Translations under genes and position numbers: made by a program | Notes under the pieces: generated by a model | Seen by the model: only the letters and a program-made list of their open reading frames with translations | Database searches by the model: none | What the model was told of the DNA's origin: nothing | Shown: in pieces, positions 42,329 to 51,166 of the stretch | Layout: the number at the start of each line of letters is the position of its first letter | How positions within the stretch are numbered: position 1 is the first letter of the stretch | NCBI GenBank assembly: GCA_900539775.1 | Contig: UQDL01000002.1 | Coordinates: 248,001 to 312,000, forward strand | Direction of reading: 5' to 3' | Length of the DNA stretch: 64,000 nt | From: an uncultured Anaerotruncus sp. | GTDB taxonomy: Bacteria > Bacillota > Clostridia > Oscillospirales > Acutalibacteraceae

Positions 42329-44031
42329 TATAATTTAACCCTTTCATTTATTTCTTTTAATACATCGGTATCTATTTTTTGAATTTTTCTGTCATAAGTG
42401 AGAAGTCCGTTAAGCTCATCCTCAACATCAGTGACCTGAGTATATACAGTGGCAGAAAGCCCTGTTTTAATTTGAGGTATAATAACCTTTTCAAACAATC
42501 TTTTATAAGCGGCAGTTAAACCGTGCTTTGATTTATAAATCTTATAGCCAAACATTTTATTATTAAATGTGTGCCCCGAAATGCGCTGCGAGAAGCCACC
42601 GAATTCAGAAAGCACATAAGGCTTGCTGCCGGCTTTAACCTTGATTGGAGTGAAATAAATGTGCTTTGAAATAACATCCGTTACTCCCCTGTCGTGCCAA
42701 CCGGATGCAGAATCGACAATTCTTGTCGAATCCTTATTTTTTATAAAATCATAAGCATTTGCGGAATCAAACTGCCCCCATCCCTCATTAAACGGCACCC
42801 AAACCGCAATGCACGGGCAGTTATAAAGCTCATCTATCATATCGGCAAGCTCGGTATAATAATTATTGCGCTGCTCGGAATCGGTGCGTTTAAATGTTTT
42901 GTAATTATGATCATCAAGATTTATTCCTATAAACGGCAAAACGGAAATTTCCGCACCGTATGCGCCGCCGCCGTTTACCATATCCTGCCAAACTATTATA
43001 CCGTTTACATCGCAATAATGATACCACAAAAGCGGCTCGATTTTGATGTGCTTTCTGAGCATATTAAAGCCCATACTTTTAACGATTTTAACATCATTTT
43101 CCATAGCGGCATTTGACGGCGGAGTTAAAAATCCGTCAGGATAATAACCTTGATCCAACAAGCCGTTATGAAAATATGGCTTATTATTGAGAAAAAGCCT
43201 TTTTATGCCGTTTTCATCTGTGCCGACAGAAAATTTACGCATGCCGAAATATGATTTTACTCTATCCTTACCGGCAGTGAAAACAACATTATAGAGAAAC
43301 GGATGCTCCGGAGACCAAAGCTTGCAATCCGGCAATTTAACAACTTTTTCCGTTGTTTCGGCAATAAGATTATCACCGTCATAAACGGAAACCGTAACAG
43401 GCAAATCACCCGTGCCGAAATATTCAAAGCGCACCTCCTCTTTATCTATATCGGGAGTAATACGCAACTTTTCAATATAATCACGAGGCACGCTTTCCAT
43501 CCAAACGGTTTGCCAAATGCCGCTTTGAGGGCTGTACCAAATACCGCCTCTTTTAAACTTTTGCTTACCTTTTGAATACTCTTTTGTATCGGAGTAATCT
43601 TTTACCGAAACGGTTATTACATTTTCTTGGCCAAGCTTTATAAAACGGGTTGCATGCACCGTAAACGGAGTATATCCGCCGACATGCGCACCTGCTTTTT
43701 CGCCGTTTATAAACACCTCTGCAATTTGATCTACTGCTCCGAAATGAATAAGAATTCTGCCTTTGTTAAAATCTTCGGGAACAAAAAACGACTTGCGATA
43801 ATGCAAATATTCGTTTGGAGCAAGCACCCTGCCAACGCCCGATAACGGCGTTTCAGGTGAAAAAGGCACAATTATTTTATAACTGAAATTTTTTGGAATT
43901 TGAGCTGAATGTGAGAACTCGCATTCCCATTCACCGTTTAAATTAACATAGCTGTTTCTTACAAGCTGCGGACGCGGATATTCGGAAAGCGGGCAGGTTT
44001 TATTTAAATTTTTGCCGAATTCAGTTAACAT
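42328..44031 (-). CDS. Glycoside hydrolase family 2 protein
   Basis: Short GH2 enzyme, beta-galactosidase, beta-glucuronidase or beta-mannosidase type. It has 567 residues: sugar-binding domain (about 25-180), Ig-like domain (about 185-270) and TIM barrel, with acid/base E416 in WVPFNEGWGQ and nucleophile E476 in YVLSEFGGF. No signal peptide. The beta-glucuronidase NxK signature was not identified. The start is ATG 44031, with GAGG nine bases upstream; ATG 44037 is the alternative. It overlaps the ABC exporter end by 11 bases and the cyclophilin by one, an odd mix for a sugar enzyme. The substrate is unknown. Confidence 0.9.
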   Translation of the reverse strand: MLTEFGKNLNKTCPLSEYPRPQLVRNSYVNLNGEWECEFSHSAQIPKNFSYKIIVPFSPETPLSGVGRVLAPNEYLHYRKSFFVPEDFNKGRILIHFGAVDQIAEVFINGEKAGAHVGGYTPFTVHATRFIKLGQENVITVSVKDYSDTKEYSKGKQKFKRGGIWYSPQSGIWQTVWMESVPRDYIEKLRITPDIDKEEVRFEYFGTGDLPVTVSVYDGDNLIAETTEKVVKLPDCKLWSPEHPFLYNVVFTAGKDRVKSYFGMRKFSVGTDENGIKRLFLNNKPYFHNGLLDQGYYPDGFLTPPSNAAMENDVKIVKSMGFNMLRKHIKIEPLLWYHYCDVNGIIVWQDMVNGGGAYGAEISVLPFIGINLDDHNYKTFKRTDSEQRNNYYTELADMIDELYNCPCIAVWVPFNEGWGQFDSANAYDFIKNKDSTRIVDSASGWHDRGVTDVISKHIYFTPIKVKAGSKPYVLSEFGGFSQRISGHTFNNKMFGYKIYKSKHGLTAAYKRLFEKVIIPQIKTGLSATVYTQVTDVEDELNGLLTYDRKIQKIDTDVLKEINERVKL

Positions 44032-45742
44032 AATCATTTTCCTCGCTGATAATTTTGGAATTTTCTATGCGAACATATTTGTTACATATTTCAAGCGCAG
44101 CCTTTTTATGGCTTACGATTATGCAGGTAACATCTTTAAGCTTTTTTAAGTTTGTTAAAAATTTCTTTTCTGTTTCCTCATCAAGGGCAGAGGTGGCTTC
44201 ATCAAGCAAAAGAACAGGAGATTCGGAAAGCATTGAGCGTGCAATTGCAAGCCTTTGCACCTGCCCTTCGGACAGCCCCATTCCCTTTTCGCCGATAACC
44301 GTATTAAGCCCGTCCGGAAGTTCGTTTATAAACTCATCTGCGCACGAGATGCGAACAGCCTCTTCTATTTCGCTTTCGGAGGCATTTGTATTTATAAAGG
44401 TTAAATTATCCCTTATTGTGCCCGAAAGCAGCATATTTCCCTGAGGAACATAAGAAAAGAGTTTTCTTGTGTGTTTATCAACAGGCAAAACGCCGTTTTG
44501 CAATTTCAACTCTATGTTGCCGCCCTTAACATTGAAAACACCGAGAAGGAGCTTCAGCAGCGTGCTTTTGCCAATACCGGATATTCCCGTTATTGCAACG
44601 AAATCGCCTTTATTAACTTTTAATGAAGTATTATCAAGAATCAAATCCCTGTCATATCTAAAGGTTATATCGTTGAAATTTATTGATTTGAGTTGCTCGT
44701 ATGTTTTTCTGACATCAATATCTTCCGTATTATCCTCAAACTCATCCGGCAAAGCGGCAATTTCCATAAGCCTTTCTGCCGATGCAAGCATTGAATAATA
44801 TTTAGGCAAAGTTGTTGAAAGGCTGGCAAACGGGCCCTGAACCTGATTAACAAGCTGCAGCATTGCGGTTACCGTGCCGTAAGTCATTGTGCCGCCTATA
44901 CCGAGAAGGCGAAGCGCACCGAAAGCAAGAGCAAACACGTAGCCGAGATTGAAAACCGTTGAAATACCGCCCTTTGATGCAATTGTTATCAAGCGGCGCT
45001 TCATTCGAGCCTTATAGTTTACCTCTTGAAGTTCATTTGCCTCTGAGGCAAATTTATCCTCTGCCGAAAAAGATTTAACAACAAGAAGATTGATAATTGC
45101 CTCTTGGAAAAACGAGCGTGTTGTGCCCTCTGTTTCCTGCACTTTCTTATGCAGTTTTTTAAGAGGCTTTCTGAAAAAGGTGAGGCAGGCAAAAACGAAT
45201 ATGCCGCCGCAAAGGAAAACAAGCGCAAATATTTTATCAATAACAACAAGATAAATAAAAGCGCAAACAAGCTTAACAATATAGAATGCGCAATCGGGAA
45301 CAATTCCCGTTATACCGTCTGAAATAACGGAAACATCATTAAACATTCTGTTTTGCAGCTCACCGGTGTGATAAGCAGATATTTTTGAATAATCTTTTTT
45401 CATTATCTGCTGAAGCATATACTGCTTAAAGGTCATATCAAGGCGGCCTCGGCAGCGCTCGGACATACTGTTGCTTGTTAAATTAAGCAACAATTGAAAC
45501 ATAATTATGCAAAAAAGTGCAACAGCATATTTAATGACATATTTATGATCTTGCATAACAACAGCGCCGTCTATAACATTTTTTGAAAAATTGGCAAACA
45601 CCACGGAAAGACTTGCCCACAGCATATTAACCAAAATTATGAAAACTATTTTTCCGATTTGCTTTTTGCCGATTGTAAGAATCCACTTAACAACGGCAGC
45701 ATCGGATTTTTTCGGCTTTCGCCTTTGAGAATCAGCCAACAA
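44021..45742 (-). CDS. ABC exporter half-transporter (fused membrane and ATPase domains)
   Basis: Type IV-like exporter of 573 residues: six membrane helices in about residues 28-310, then an ATPase with Walker A GISGIGKST (386-394), Q-loop SYVPQGN, Walker B LLLDEATSALD and H-loop SHKKAA. The signature motif is LSEGQ (490-494) instead of LSGGQ. No partner half-transporter is adjacent, so it probably works as a homodimer. It starts three bases after the S26-type peptidase stop. Peptidase plus exporter suggests export of a peptide, but no precursor gene is visible. A resistance or lipid role is possible. Confidence 0.88.
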   Translation of the reverse strand: MLADSQRRKPKKSDAAVVKWILTIGKKQIGKIVFIILVNMLWASLSVVFANFSKNVIDGAVVMQDHKYVIKYAVALFCIIMFQLLLNLTSNSMSERCRGRLDMTFKQYMLQQIMKKDYSKISAYHTGELQNRMFNDVSVISDGITGIVPDCAFYIVKLVCAFIYLVVIDKIFALVFLCGGIFVFACLTFFRKPLKKLHKKVQETEGTTRSFFQEAIINLLVVKSFSAEDKFASEANELQEVNYKARMKRRLITIASKGGISTVFNLGYVFALAFGALRLLGIGGTMTYGTVTAMLQLVNQVQGPFASLSTTLPKYYSMLASAERLMEIAALPDEFEDNTEDIDVRKTYEQLKSINFNDITFRYDRDLILDNTSLKVNKGDFVAITGISGIGKSTLLKLLLGVFNVKGGNIELKLQNGVLPVDKHTRKLFSYVPQGNMLLSGTIRDNLTFINTNASESEIEEAVRISCADEFINELPDGLNTVIGEKGMGLSEGQVQRLAIARSMLSESPVLLLDEATSALDEETEKKFLTNLKKLKDVTCIIVSHKKAALEICNKYVRIENSKIISEENDYVN

Positions 45743-45745
45743 AAC

Positions 45746-46201
45746 TTACCTCTGTTTATTTAAAATTCTTTTAATTTTGTGCACTGCTTTATTGCAAAAA
45801 CAAAACAGCGGACGAAGCGGATAAAAAGCAACCCAGAAGCGAGAATAGGCTTTATAAGCCTTACTGTTTTCCAAATCTATATATCTTTTTCCGCCTTTGT
45901 AAAAGCCCTTCAGAACGCCGATAACCATATCATCCGTTACATATTCTTTTTCAAGGCGATTATCGCCGATTATAACATAGTGATCGGGGAAAACCTTAAC
46001 AACACGGTGCATTATATATTTACCGCGCTTTGTGATATAAACGGCAACATCATATTTTTTTAATCTTCCGTTTGGGCGAACAACTATTATATTATCCTGC
46101 TGATGATGAATCAGCGGCTCCATGGAGTTGCCTTTGGTGAGGCCTGTGTAAACGCCGTCTGTTTCCAAAGCCTGCTTTATGGTTTTAAGATTATCAGCCA
46201 A
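45746..46201 (-). CDS. S26-type signal peptidase-like protein
   Basis: A 151-residue serine peptidase-like protein. The nucleophile would be S26 in TKGNSMEPLI, the S24/S26 hallmark, and IMHRVVKV (H65) with a GDNRLEKEYV turn fits S26-type folds. There is no N-terminal membrane anchor; a hydrophobic stretch lies near the C-terminus (FWVAFYPLRPLFCFC), which is unlike standard signal peptidase I. The start is TTG 46201 with GGGGG upstream; an in-frame ATG at 46234 is too close to the predicted transcription start. It heads the exporter operon. Target unknown. Confidence 0.75.
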   Translation of the reverse strand: MADNLKTIKQALETDGVYTGLTKGNSMEPLIHHQQDNIIVVRPNGRLKKYDVAVYITKRGKYIMHRVVKVFPDHYVIIGDNRLEKEYVTDDMVIGVLKGFYKGGKRYIDLENSKAYKAYSRFWVAFYPLRPLFCFCNKAVHKIKRILNKQR

Positions 46202-46244
46202 ACATAACCCCCGCAATCCGCTGACAAGCAACATAATTTAATAT

Positions 46245-46273
46245 ATTATAACATAGCATACAGTTATATGCAA
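46245..46273 (-). promoter_or_regulatory. Promoter of the peptidase-exporter operon
   Basis: Minus strand: TTGCAT (46268-46273), 17-base spacer, TATAAT (46245-46250). Confidence 0.65.
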
Positions 46274-46326
46274 ACAAAAAGGGCTCATAAGCCATTGCAT
46301 ACAGTAAAATAATTTCAAATCAAAAT

Positions 46327-46359
46327 AAAAACTGCCGATTTTAAAAATCGGCAGTTTTT
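46327..46359. terminator. Terminator of the ilv-leu operon
   Basis: Fifteen-base stem built on AAAACTGCCGATTTT / AAAATCGGCAGTTTT with T runs both ways, 83 bp beyond the stop at 46442. Confidence 0.85.
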
Positions 46360-46441
46360 GGCAACGGCTGGGCTATCGAAAAGAACACTATGGTATTTTC
46401 TTTAAGCGTGCCGCAATAATTAAATTGTGGATCACAGAAGT

Positions 46442-46858
46442 TTATATTTGAATTTCAACCTGATATTCGATATTATTTTCATTGCACCAAGCAGAAATTT
46501 TTTCAACTATGAATTTTTCTGCGAATTCGTCCAGCCCTTCTTTAAGCTCCGGATAAACATTAAAATATTTCCAAAAGGTATCTATAAAATTTTCCGAGTT
46601 TACTTTTTGAAGAATATCATTAAGCTTTTTAGAACCTTTAAATCTGACAAACGCACGCATGATTTCTTCATTGCTGATTGAAATGAAAGGAATTAAACCG
46701 AGAGAAACGAAATAAGCCGTTTGGCCGATATCATCAGGTCTGCCCAAATCCTGAATTTCACTTATGTTTTTTACGGTGCAATCATTATATGAAAACCAAT
46801 ATTCCGAAGAACCGCCTCCGCATTTTTGCACCAAATCTTTATCTATAACAAGCTTCAT
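46442..46858 (-). CDS. Hypothetical protein, weakly UPF0158-like
   Basis: A 138-residue soluble protein. The second half (MRAFVRFKGSKKLNDILQKV ... ISAWCNENNIEY) recalls the UPF0158 family, which ends in a similar WCxENxI motif, but the match is weak and I cannot confirm it. The first half has a possible beta-hairpin and GGGSSEYWFS. ATG has GGAG upstream. It is the last gene after leuD in the ilv-leu operon, 30 bp behind it, with no evident link to leucine synthesis. Confidence 0.6.
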   Translation of the reverse strand: MKLVIDKDLVQKCGGGSSEYWFSYNDCTVKNISEIQDLGRPDDIGQTAYFVSLGLIPFISISNEEIMRAFVRFKGSKKLNDILQKVNSENFIDTFWKYFNVYPELKEGLDEFAEKFIVEKISAWCNENNIEYQVEIQI

Positions 46859-46887
46859 TATTTAAAAACTCCAACACACACGGCAAA

Positions 46888-47370
46888 TCAGCCGATTGAA
46901 TTCAACAAGCCGCCCTTGGCAATGATATTTTGAATGAAATCGGGAAAAGGTTGTGCCTTATAGCTTTTTCCTGTTGTAACATCAGTTATTACACCTGAGT
47001 TGAAATCAACCTCAACCTCATCGCCCTCTTTAATTTCTTTTGCGGCTTCATCACATTCCAAAATCGGCAAACCGATATTGATTGCGTTTCTGTAAAAAAT
47101 TCTTGCAAATGTGGATGCAATTACGCATGAAATACCGCTTGCCTTAATTGCTATCGGAGCATGCTCTCTTGATGAGCCGCAACCGAAATTTGCCTCTGCA
47201 ACCATTATATCGCCGGGCTTAACCTTATTGACGAAATCCTTATCAATATCCTCCATGCAATGGGAGGCAAGCCAAGCATCATCGCTTTTATTAAGATATC
47301 TTGCAGGGATAATAACATCCGTATCTACATTATCACCGAATTTATGAACGGTGCCTTTTGCTTTATTCAT
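46888..47370 (-). CDS. leuD: 3-isopropylmalate dehydratase, small subunit
   Basis: With LeuC isomerises 2- to 3-isopropylmalate in leucine synthesis. It has 160 residues: VHKFGDNVDTDVIIPARYL, then ANFGCGSSREHAPIAIKASG, which is the swivelling-domain signature, and FYRNAINIGLPIL. The related homoaconitase or citramalate/2-methylmalate dehydratases share the fold, but ilvBN context favours leucine. ATG 47370 is taken; GTG 47373 just before it is equally close to the AAGGAGG site. Confidence 0.94.
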   Translation of the reverse strand: MNKAKGTVHKFGDNVDTDVIIPARYLNKSDDAWLASHCMEDIDKDFVNKVKPGDIMVAEANFGCGSSREHAPIAIKASGISCVIASTFARIFYRNAINIGLPILECDEAAKEIKEGDEVEVDFNSGVITDVTTGKSYKAQPFPDFIQNIIAKGGLLNSIG

Positions 47371-47392
47371 CACAGCAAAACCCTCCTTAAAC

Positions 47393-48652
47393 TTAAAGTG
47401 CAGCGGGATCTGCTATGCAGCCCTTAATTGCAGATGCAGCGGCAACGGCCGGAGAAGCAAGATATATTTCCGATTCCGTGTGCCCCATTCTGCCCACAAA
47501 GTTTCTGTTTGAAGTGGAAACCGCTTTTTCGCCCTTTGCCAAGATGCCCATATGGCCGCCGAGACAAGGCCCGCAGGTTGGTGTTGAAACAATTGCACCG
47601 GCCTCAATAAATATTTCCGCAAGCCCTTCTTTAATGCACTGAAGATAAATCTGCTGCGTTGCGGGAATGATTATTGTGCGCACATTTTTTGCAACCTTTT
47701 TACCCTTGAGAATTGACGCAGCCATGCGCATATCTTCAATTCTGCCGTTCGTGCATGAACCGATAACAACCTGATCGATTTTTATTTGCGGAATATCATC
47801 AAAGGTGCGTGTGTTTTCCGGAAGATGCGGAAAAGCGACGGTTGATTTAAGAGTTGAGAGATCAACCGTGATTGTGCGATTGTATTCGGCATCCTCGTCT
47901 GCTTCAAACACCTTGTATTCACGCTCACTTCTGCCGTTTACATATTCAAGTGTTTTTTCGTCAACCGGGAAAATACCGTTTTTGGCACCGCACTCAATAG
48001 CCATATTGCAGATTGTGAAGCGATCGTCCATTGAAAGTTCAGACACACCATCGCCCACAAATTCAAGGCTTTGATAAAGTGCTCCGTCTACACCGATTCT
48101 GCCGATAATATCAAGGATAACATCCTTGCCGCAGATATATTTTGATTTTTTGCCTGTTATAACAACTTTTATGGCAGACGGAACCTTGAACCAAGCCATT
48201 CCGGTTACCATACCTGCTGCCATATCCGTTGAGCCGACACCGGTTGAAAATGCGCCGAGAGCTCCGTAAGTGCAAGTGTGGCTGTCTGCACCGATAATGC
48301 AATCACCGCAGGTTACAATGCCCTGCTCGGGAAGCAAAGCGTGCTCAATTCCCATTGAGCCGACATCGTAATAATGCTTAATATCATACTTTGCGGCAAA
48401 CTCACGCACCTGCTTACAGTTTTGCGCCGATTGAATATCCTTATTAGGTGTAAAATGATCCATAACAAGTGAAATTCTTGTTTTATCAAACACGGAATTT
48501 TTTCCGAATTTACTCATTTCATTTATGGCAACGGGAGATGTTACATCATTGCCCAACACCATATCCAGCTTAGCATTTATAAGCTGACCTGCCTGCACGC
48601 TTTTGAGTCCGGCGTGTGCGGCGAGGATTTTCTGAGTCATAGTCATACCCAT
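47393..48652 (-). CDS. leuC: 3-isopropylmalate dehydratase, large subunit
   Basis: Catalytic 4Fe-4S subunit of isopropylmalate isomerase. It has 419 residues, the short archaeal/Clostridia type. Cluster cysteines are in VIGSCTNGR and TPTCGPCLGGHMG; active-site residues are in GADSHTCTYGALGAFSTGVGSTD. It starts MGMTMTQK with AAGGTG upstream. leuD follows 20 bp later. leuA and leuB are not in the window. Confidence 0.95.
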   Translation of the reverse strand: MGMTMTQKILAAHAGLKSVQAGQLINAKLDMVLGNDVTSPVAINEMSKFGKNSVFDKTRISLVMDHFTPNKDIQSAQNCKQVREFAAKYDIKHYYDVGSMGIEHALLPEQGIVTCGDCIIGADSHTCTYGALGAFSTGVGSTDMAAGMVTGMAWFKVPSAIKVVITGKKSKYICGKDVILDIIGRIGVDGALYQSLEFVGDGVSELSMDDRFTICNMAIECGAKNGIFPVDEKTLEYVNGRSEREYKVFEADEDAEYNRTITVDLSTLKSTVAFPHLPENTRTFDDIPQIKIDQVVIGSCTNGRIEDMRMAASILKGKKVAKNVRTIIIPATQQIYLQCIKEGLAEIFIEAGAIVSTPTCGPCLGGHMGILAKGEKAVSTSNRNFVGRMGHTESEIYLASPAVAAASAIKGCIADPAAL

Positions 48653-48743
48653 AAAATCACCTTGTAAAATAACTAAAAATATAAATCTGTTTCAAATTCA
48701 AGCTGTAACGGAAACCTAAACAATAAGACCTGACCTTTAATCG

Positions 48744-49250
48744 TTAATCGTTTTCCGAGAATGAATCTGCGCCTCTTTCAAGCACCGTTTCACCTGTTCG
48801 AGCCATTTCGATTATGCCGAAATCAGAAATCTCGCCGATAAACTGATCAATAATTTCCGTTCTGCCGGTAAGTTCAAGAGTAAAGCTTTCAAGAGTTACA
48901 TCAATAACCCTTGCGCCGAACTTTCTGTTGAGCTCAAGAAGCGCATTTTTTTCTTCAAGACCCTTGGCATGAACCTTGATGAGCAAAAGCTCTGCGGAAA
49001 CGGAATTTGATTCCGTAAGCACCTCAACTTTTTTTACTATTTCAAGCTTTAAAAGCTGCATAACAATTTGGCGAGCCATATCATGCTTAGCTTCGGAAAC
49101 GATGGTCATTCTTGAAAATGCAGGGTCCTCCGTTTCGCTTACGGTGAGTGAAATTATATTATATCCTCTGCGGCTGAAAAGGCTTGCAACACGCTGCAAA
49201 ACACCGCTTTGGTTATCAACAAGAACCGAAAAGATAAGCTTTTCTTTCAT
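48744..49250 (-). CDS. ilvN: Acetolactate synthase, small (regulatory) subunit
   Basis: Binds valine and tunes IlvB. It has 168 residues: ACT domain (LIFSVLVDNQSGVLQRVASLFSRRGYNIISLTV) and a C-terminal ACT-like half (RVIDVTLESFTLELTGRTEIIDQFI). ATG has AGGAG upstream. It lies 52 bp after ilvB and is co-transcribed. Confidence 0.95.
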   Translation of the reverse strand: MKEKLIFSVLVDNQSGVLQRVASLFSRRGYNIISLTVSETEDPAFSRMTIVSEAKHDMARQIVMQLLKLEIVKKVEVLTESNSVSAELLLIKVHAKGLEEKNALLELNRKFGARVIDVTLESFTLELTGRTEIIDQFIGEISDFGIIEMARTGETVLERGADSFSEND

Positions 49251-49302
49251 TGAATATTTCTCCTTTCAAGCAAATAAGCTTATTTGCAAAACAAAAACAA
49301 AA

Positions 49303-50964
49303 TCAGAATGTAGTGATAATATCATCTGCCGAGCCTCCGGGAGGAATCATCGGAAGAACATTTGAATCCGGAGAAATACAGCAATCAACAACAACGGGGC
49401 CGTTGTAATTAACAGCTTCCTTGATTACGGAATCAATTTCATCATTGTTTGAAATACGCATTCCCTTAACGCCGAATGCTTCTGCAACCTTAACAAAATC
49501 AGTTTTACGATGCGGATCCGTGTCTGCAAAGCGGTTGCCGTAAAAAAGCTTTTGCCACTGGCGAACCATTCCGAGCACCTGATTATTCATAACAACCATA
49601 ACAACGGGCACGTTATAAGAACGCATTGTTGCAAGCTCATTCAAATTCATATGGAAGCCACCGTCGCCCACGAAGAGCACAACTCTTTTATTCGGGCAGC
49701 CGAAAGCGGCGCCGATAGCTGCACCCATTGAATAGCCCATTGTGCCGAGGCCTCCGCTTGTGAGAAGGGTGCGTGGCTGAAGATATTTATAAAACTGTGC
49801 AGCCCAAAGCTGATGCTGGCCGACATCTGTTACAACAATAGTATCATCCGGAGTATTGGCATCTACAGCCTCAATAACCTTTTGCGGATTAACAAATTCA
49901 TCAATTTGATTTTGGAGGAACGGGCGTTTCCACTCATTTATTTCTGAAATCCATTCATTGTGCTTAATTTCATCAACGCCCGCCGTAAGCAACGGTATAA
50001 CTTCTTTAAGATCACCGTGAATGTGATAATGGGAAACAACGTTTTTATCCATTTCGGCAGGATCTATATCTATATGTAAAACCTCTGCTTTAGGAGCAAA
50101 CTTTGCTCTGTTGCCGGCAACACGATCAGAAAATCTTGCACCGCAGGTAATAAGAACATCACACTGTGATGCGGCTCTGTTTGATTCAAAGCGGCCGTGC
50201 ATTCCCACAAGGCCCACATAAAGCCTGTGATCGTGTGGAAAAGCGCCGAGCCCCATAAGAGAAGAAACAACCGGGCAATCTATTTTTTCAGCAAATTTCA
50301 TTATTTCGCTGCTGCAATCAGCCGAAATTGCGCCGCCGCCGAGATAGATGAGCGGCTTTTTTGCCTTATTAAGAAGTTCCACCGCTTTTTGGATTGATTT
50401 TGTTTTCGGATGAACACATTCATCCGGCTGCTGCTTCGGAGCAGGATAATATTCGCATTTTGCGGCTGTTATATCTTTTGGAATATCAACAAGCACAGGG
50501 CCTTTTCTGCCGCTGATTGCTATTCTGAAGGCATTGCGCAAAACATCTGCAAGCTCTTCAACGCTGCTAACCATATAGTTATGCTTTGTTATCGGCATCG
50601 TGATGCCTTTAATATCAACCTCTTGGAAAGAATCCCTTCCTATCATTGAGGTTCCAACATTGCAAGTGATGGCAACCATAGGCACAGAATCCATATAAGC
50701 GGTTGCAATTCCCGTTACAAGATTTGTTGATCCGGGGCCTGATGTTGCAAAGCAAACGCCAACCTTACCGGTTGCTCGGGCATAACCGTCTGCCGCATGA
50801 GAGGCGCCCTGTTCGTGAGAGGTGAGCACATGATTAAATGTGTCGCCATACTTATACAGCTCATCGAATATGTTAAGAATGGTACCGCCGGGATAGCCGA
50901 AAACAGTGTCTACTCCCTGTTCCTTAAGAACTTCAAGAACGATTTGTGAGCCGTTTAATTCCAT
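49303..50964 (-). CDS. ilvB: Acetolactate synthase, large (catalytic) subunit
   Basis: ThDP enzyme making acetolactate and acetohydroxybutyrate for valine, leucine and isoleucine. It has 553 residues: VFGYPGGTILNIFDELY at the N-terminus, the catalytic E in TSHEQGASHAADGYARA, GRDSFQEVD, and the ThDP loop GDGGFHMNLNELATMRSYNVPVVMVVMNN. ATG 50964 has GGAGGG upstream; 22 more open codons upstream (cysteine-rich, unconserved) are rejected. First gene of ilvB-ilvN-leuC-leuD. Confidence 0.97.
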   Translation of the reverse strand: MELNGSQIVLEVLKEQGVDTVFGYPGGTILNIFDELYKYGDTFNHVLTSHEQGASHAADGYARATGKVGVCFATSGPGSTNLVTGIATAYMDSVPMVAITCNVGTSMIGRDSFQEVDIKGITMPITKHNYMVSSVEELADVLRNAFRIAISGRKGPVLVDIPKDITAAKCEYYPAPKQQPDECVHPKTKSIQKAVELLNKAKKPLIYLGGGAISADCSSEIMKFAEKIDCPVVSSLMGLGAFPHDHRLYVGLVGMHGRFESNRAASQCDVLITCGARFSDRVAGNRAKFAPKAEVLHIDIDPAEMDKNVVSHYHIHGDLKEVIPLLTAGVDEIKHNEWISEINEWKRPFLQNQIDEFVNPQKVIEAVDANTPDDTIVVTDVGQHQLWAAQFYKYLQPRTLLTSGGLGTMGYSMGAAIGAAFGCPNKRVVLFVGDGGFHMNLNELATMRSYNVPVVMVVMNNQVLGMVRQWQKLFYGNRFADTDPHRKTDFVKVAEAFGVKGMRISNNDEIDSVIKEAVNYNGPVVVDCCISPDSNVLPMIPPGGSADDIITTF

Positions 50965-51022
50965 AAAATTCCCTCCTATAAAGCAATAACAAACACAAAA
51001 ACGCGGCGAAAAAACGCCACAT
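50933..51022 (-). other. Possible leucine-rich leader ORF in the ilvB leader
   Basis: A 29-codon frame from ATG 51022 to a TGA 31 bases inside ilvB. It contains the codon run TTG TGT TTG TTA TTG CTT (five Leu in six codons) just before the ilvB ribosome site, and it crosses a six-pair hairpin GTGGCG / CGCCGC (51003-51020) that is followed by GTTTTTG. There is no Shine-Dalgarno before its ATG, and the hairpin lies upstream of the Leu codons, which is not the classical attenuator order. Confidence 0.3.
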
Positions 51023-51058
51023 TTGCGCAAAAAGTGAATTGTTTAAAAATTTATAAAT

Positions 51059-51087
51059 ATTTTAGTATGTTTGTTAAACAAAGTCAA
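51059..51087 (-). promoter_or_regulatory. Promoter of the ilv-leu operon
   Basis: Minus strand: TTGACT (51082-51087), 17-base spacer, TAAAAT (51059-51064), about 90 bases of leader before ilvB. Confidence 0.75.
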
Positions 51088-51101
51088 GGTTAATTTTGTG
51101 C

Positions 51102-51130
51102 TTGCCAAATGTTTGTGCTTGATATATACT
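51102..51130 (+). promoter_or_regulatory. Promoter of ychF
   Basis: TTGCCA (51102-51107), 17-base spacer, TATACT (51125-51130). Confidence 0.65.
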
Positions 51131-51166
51131 ATTTAAAGAATTTTTTGAAATCAAGGAGAAAAGCAA

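Noticed and set aside
50965..51030. 22-codon upstream extension of ilvB
   Set aside because: Cysteine-rich, unlike any IlvB, and lies upstream of a perfect ribosome site for ATG 50964.
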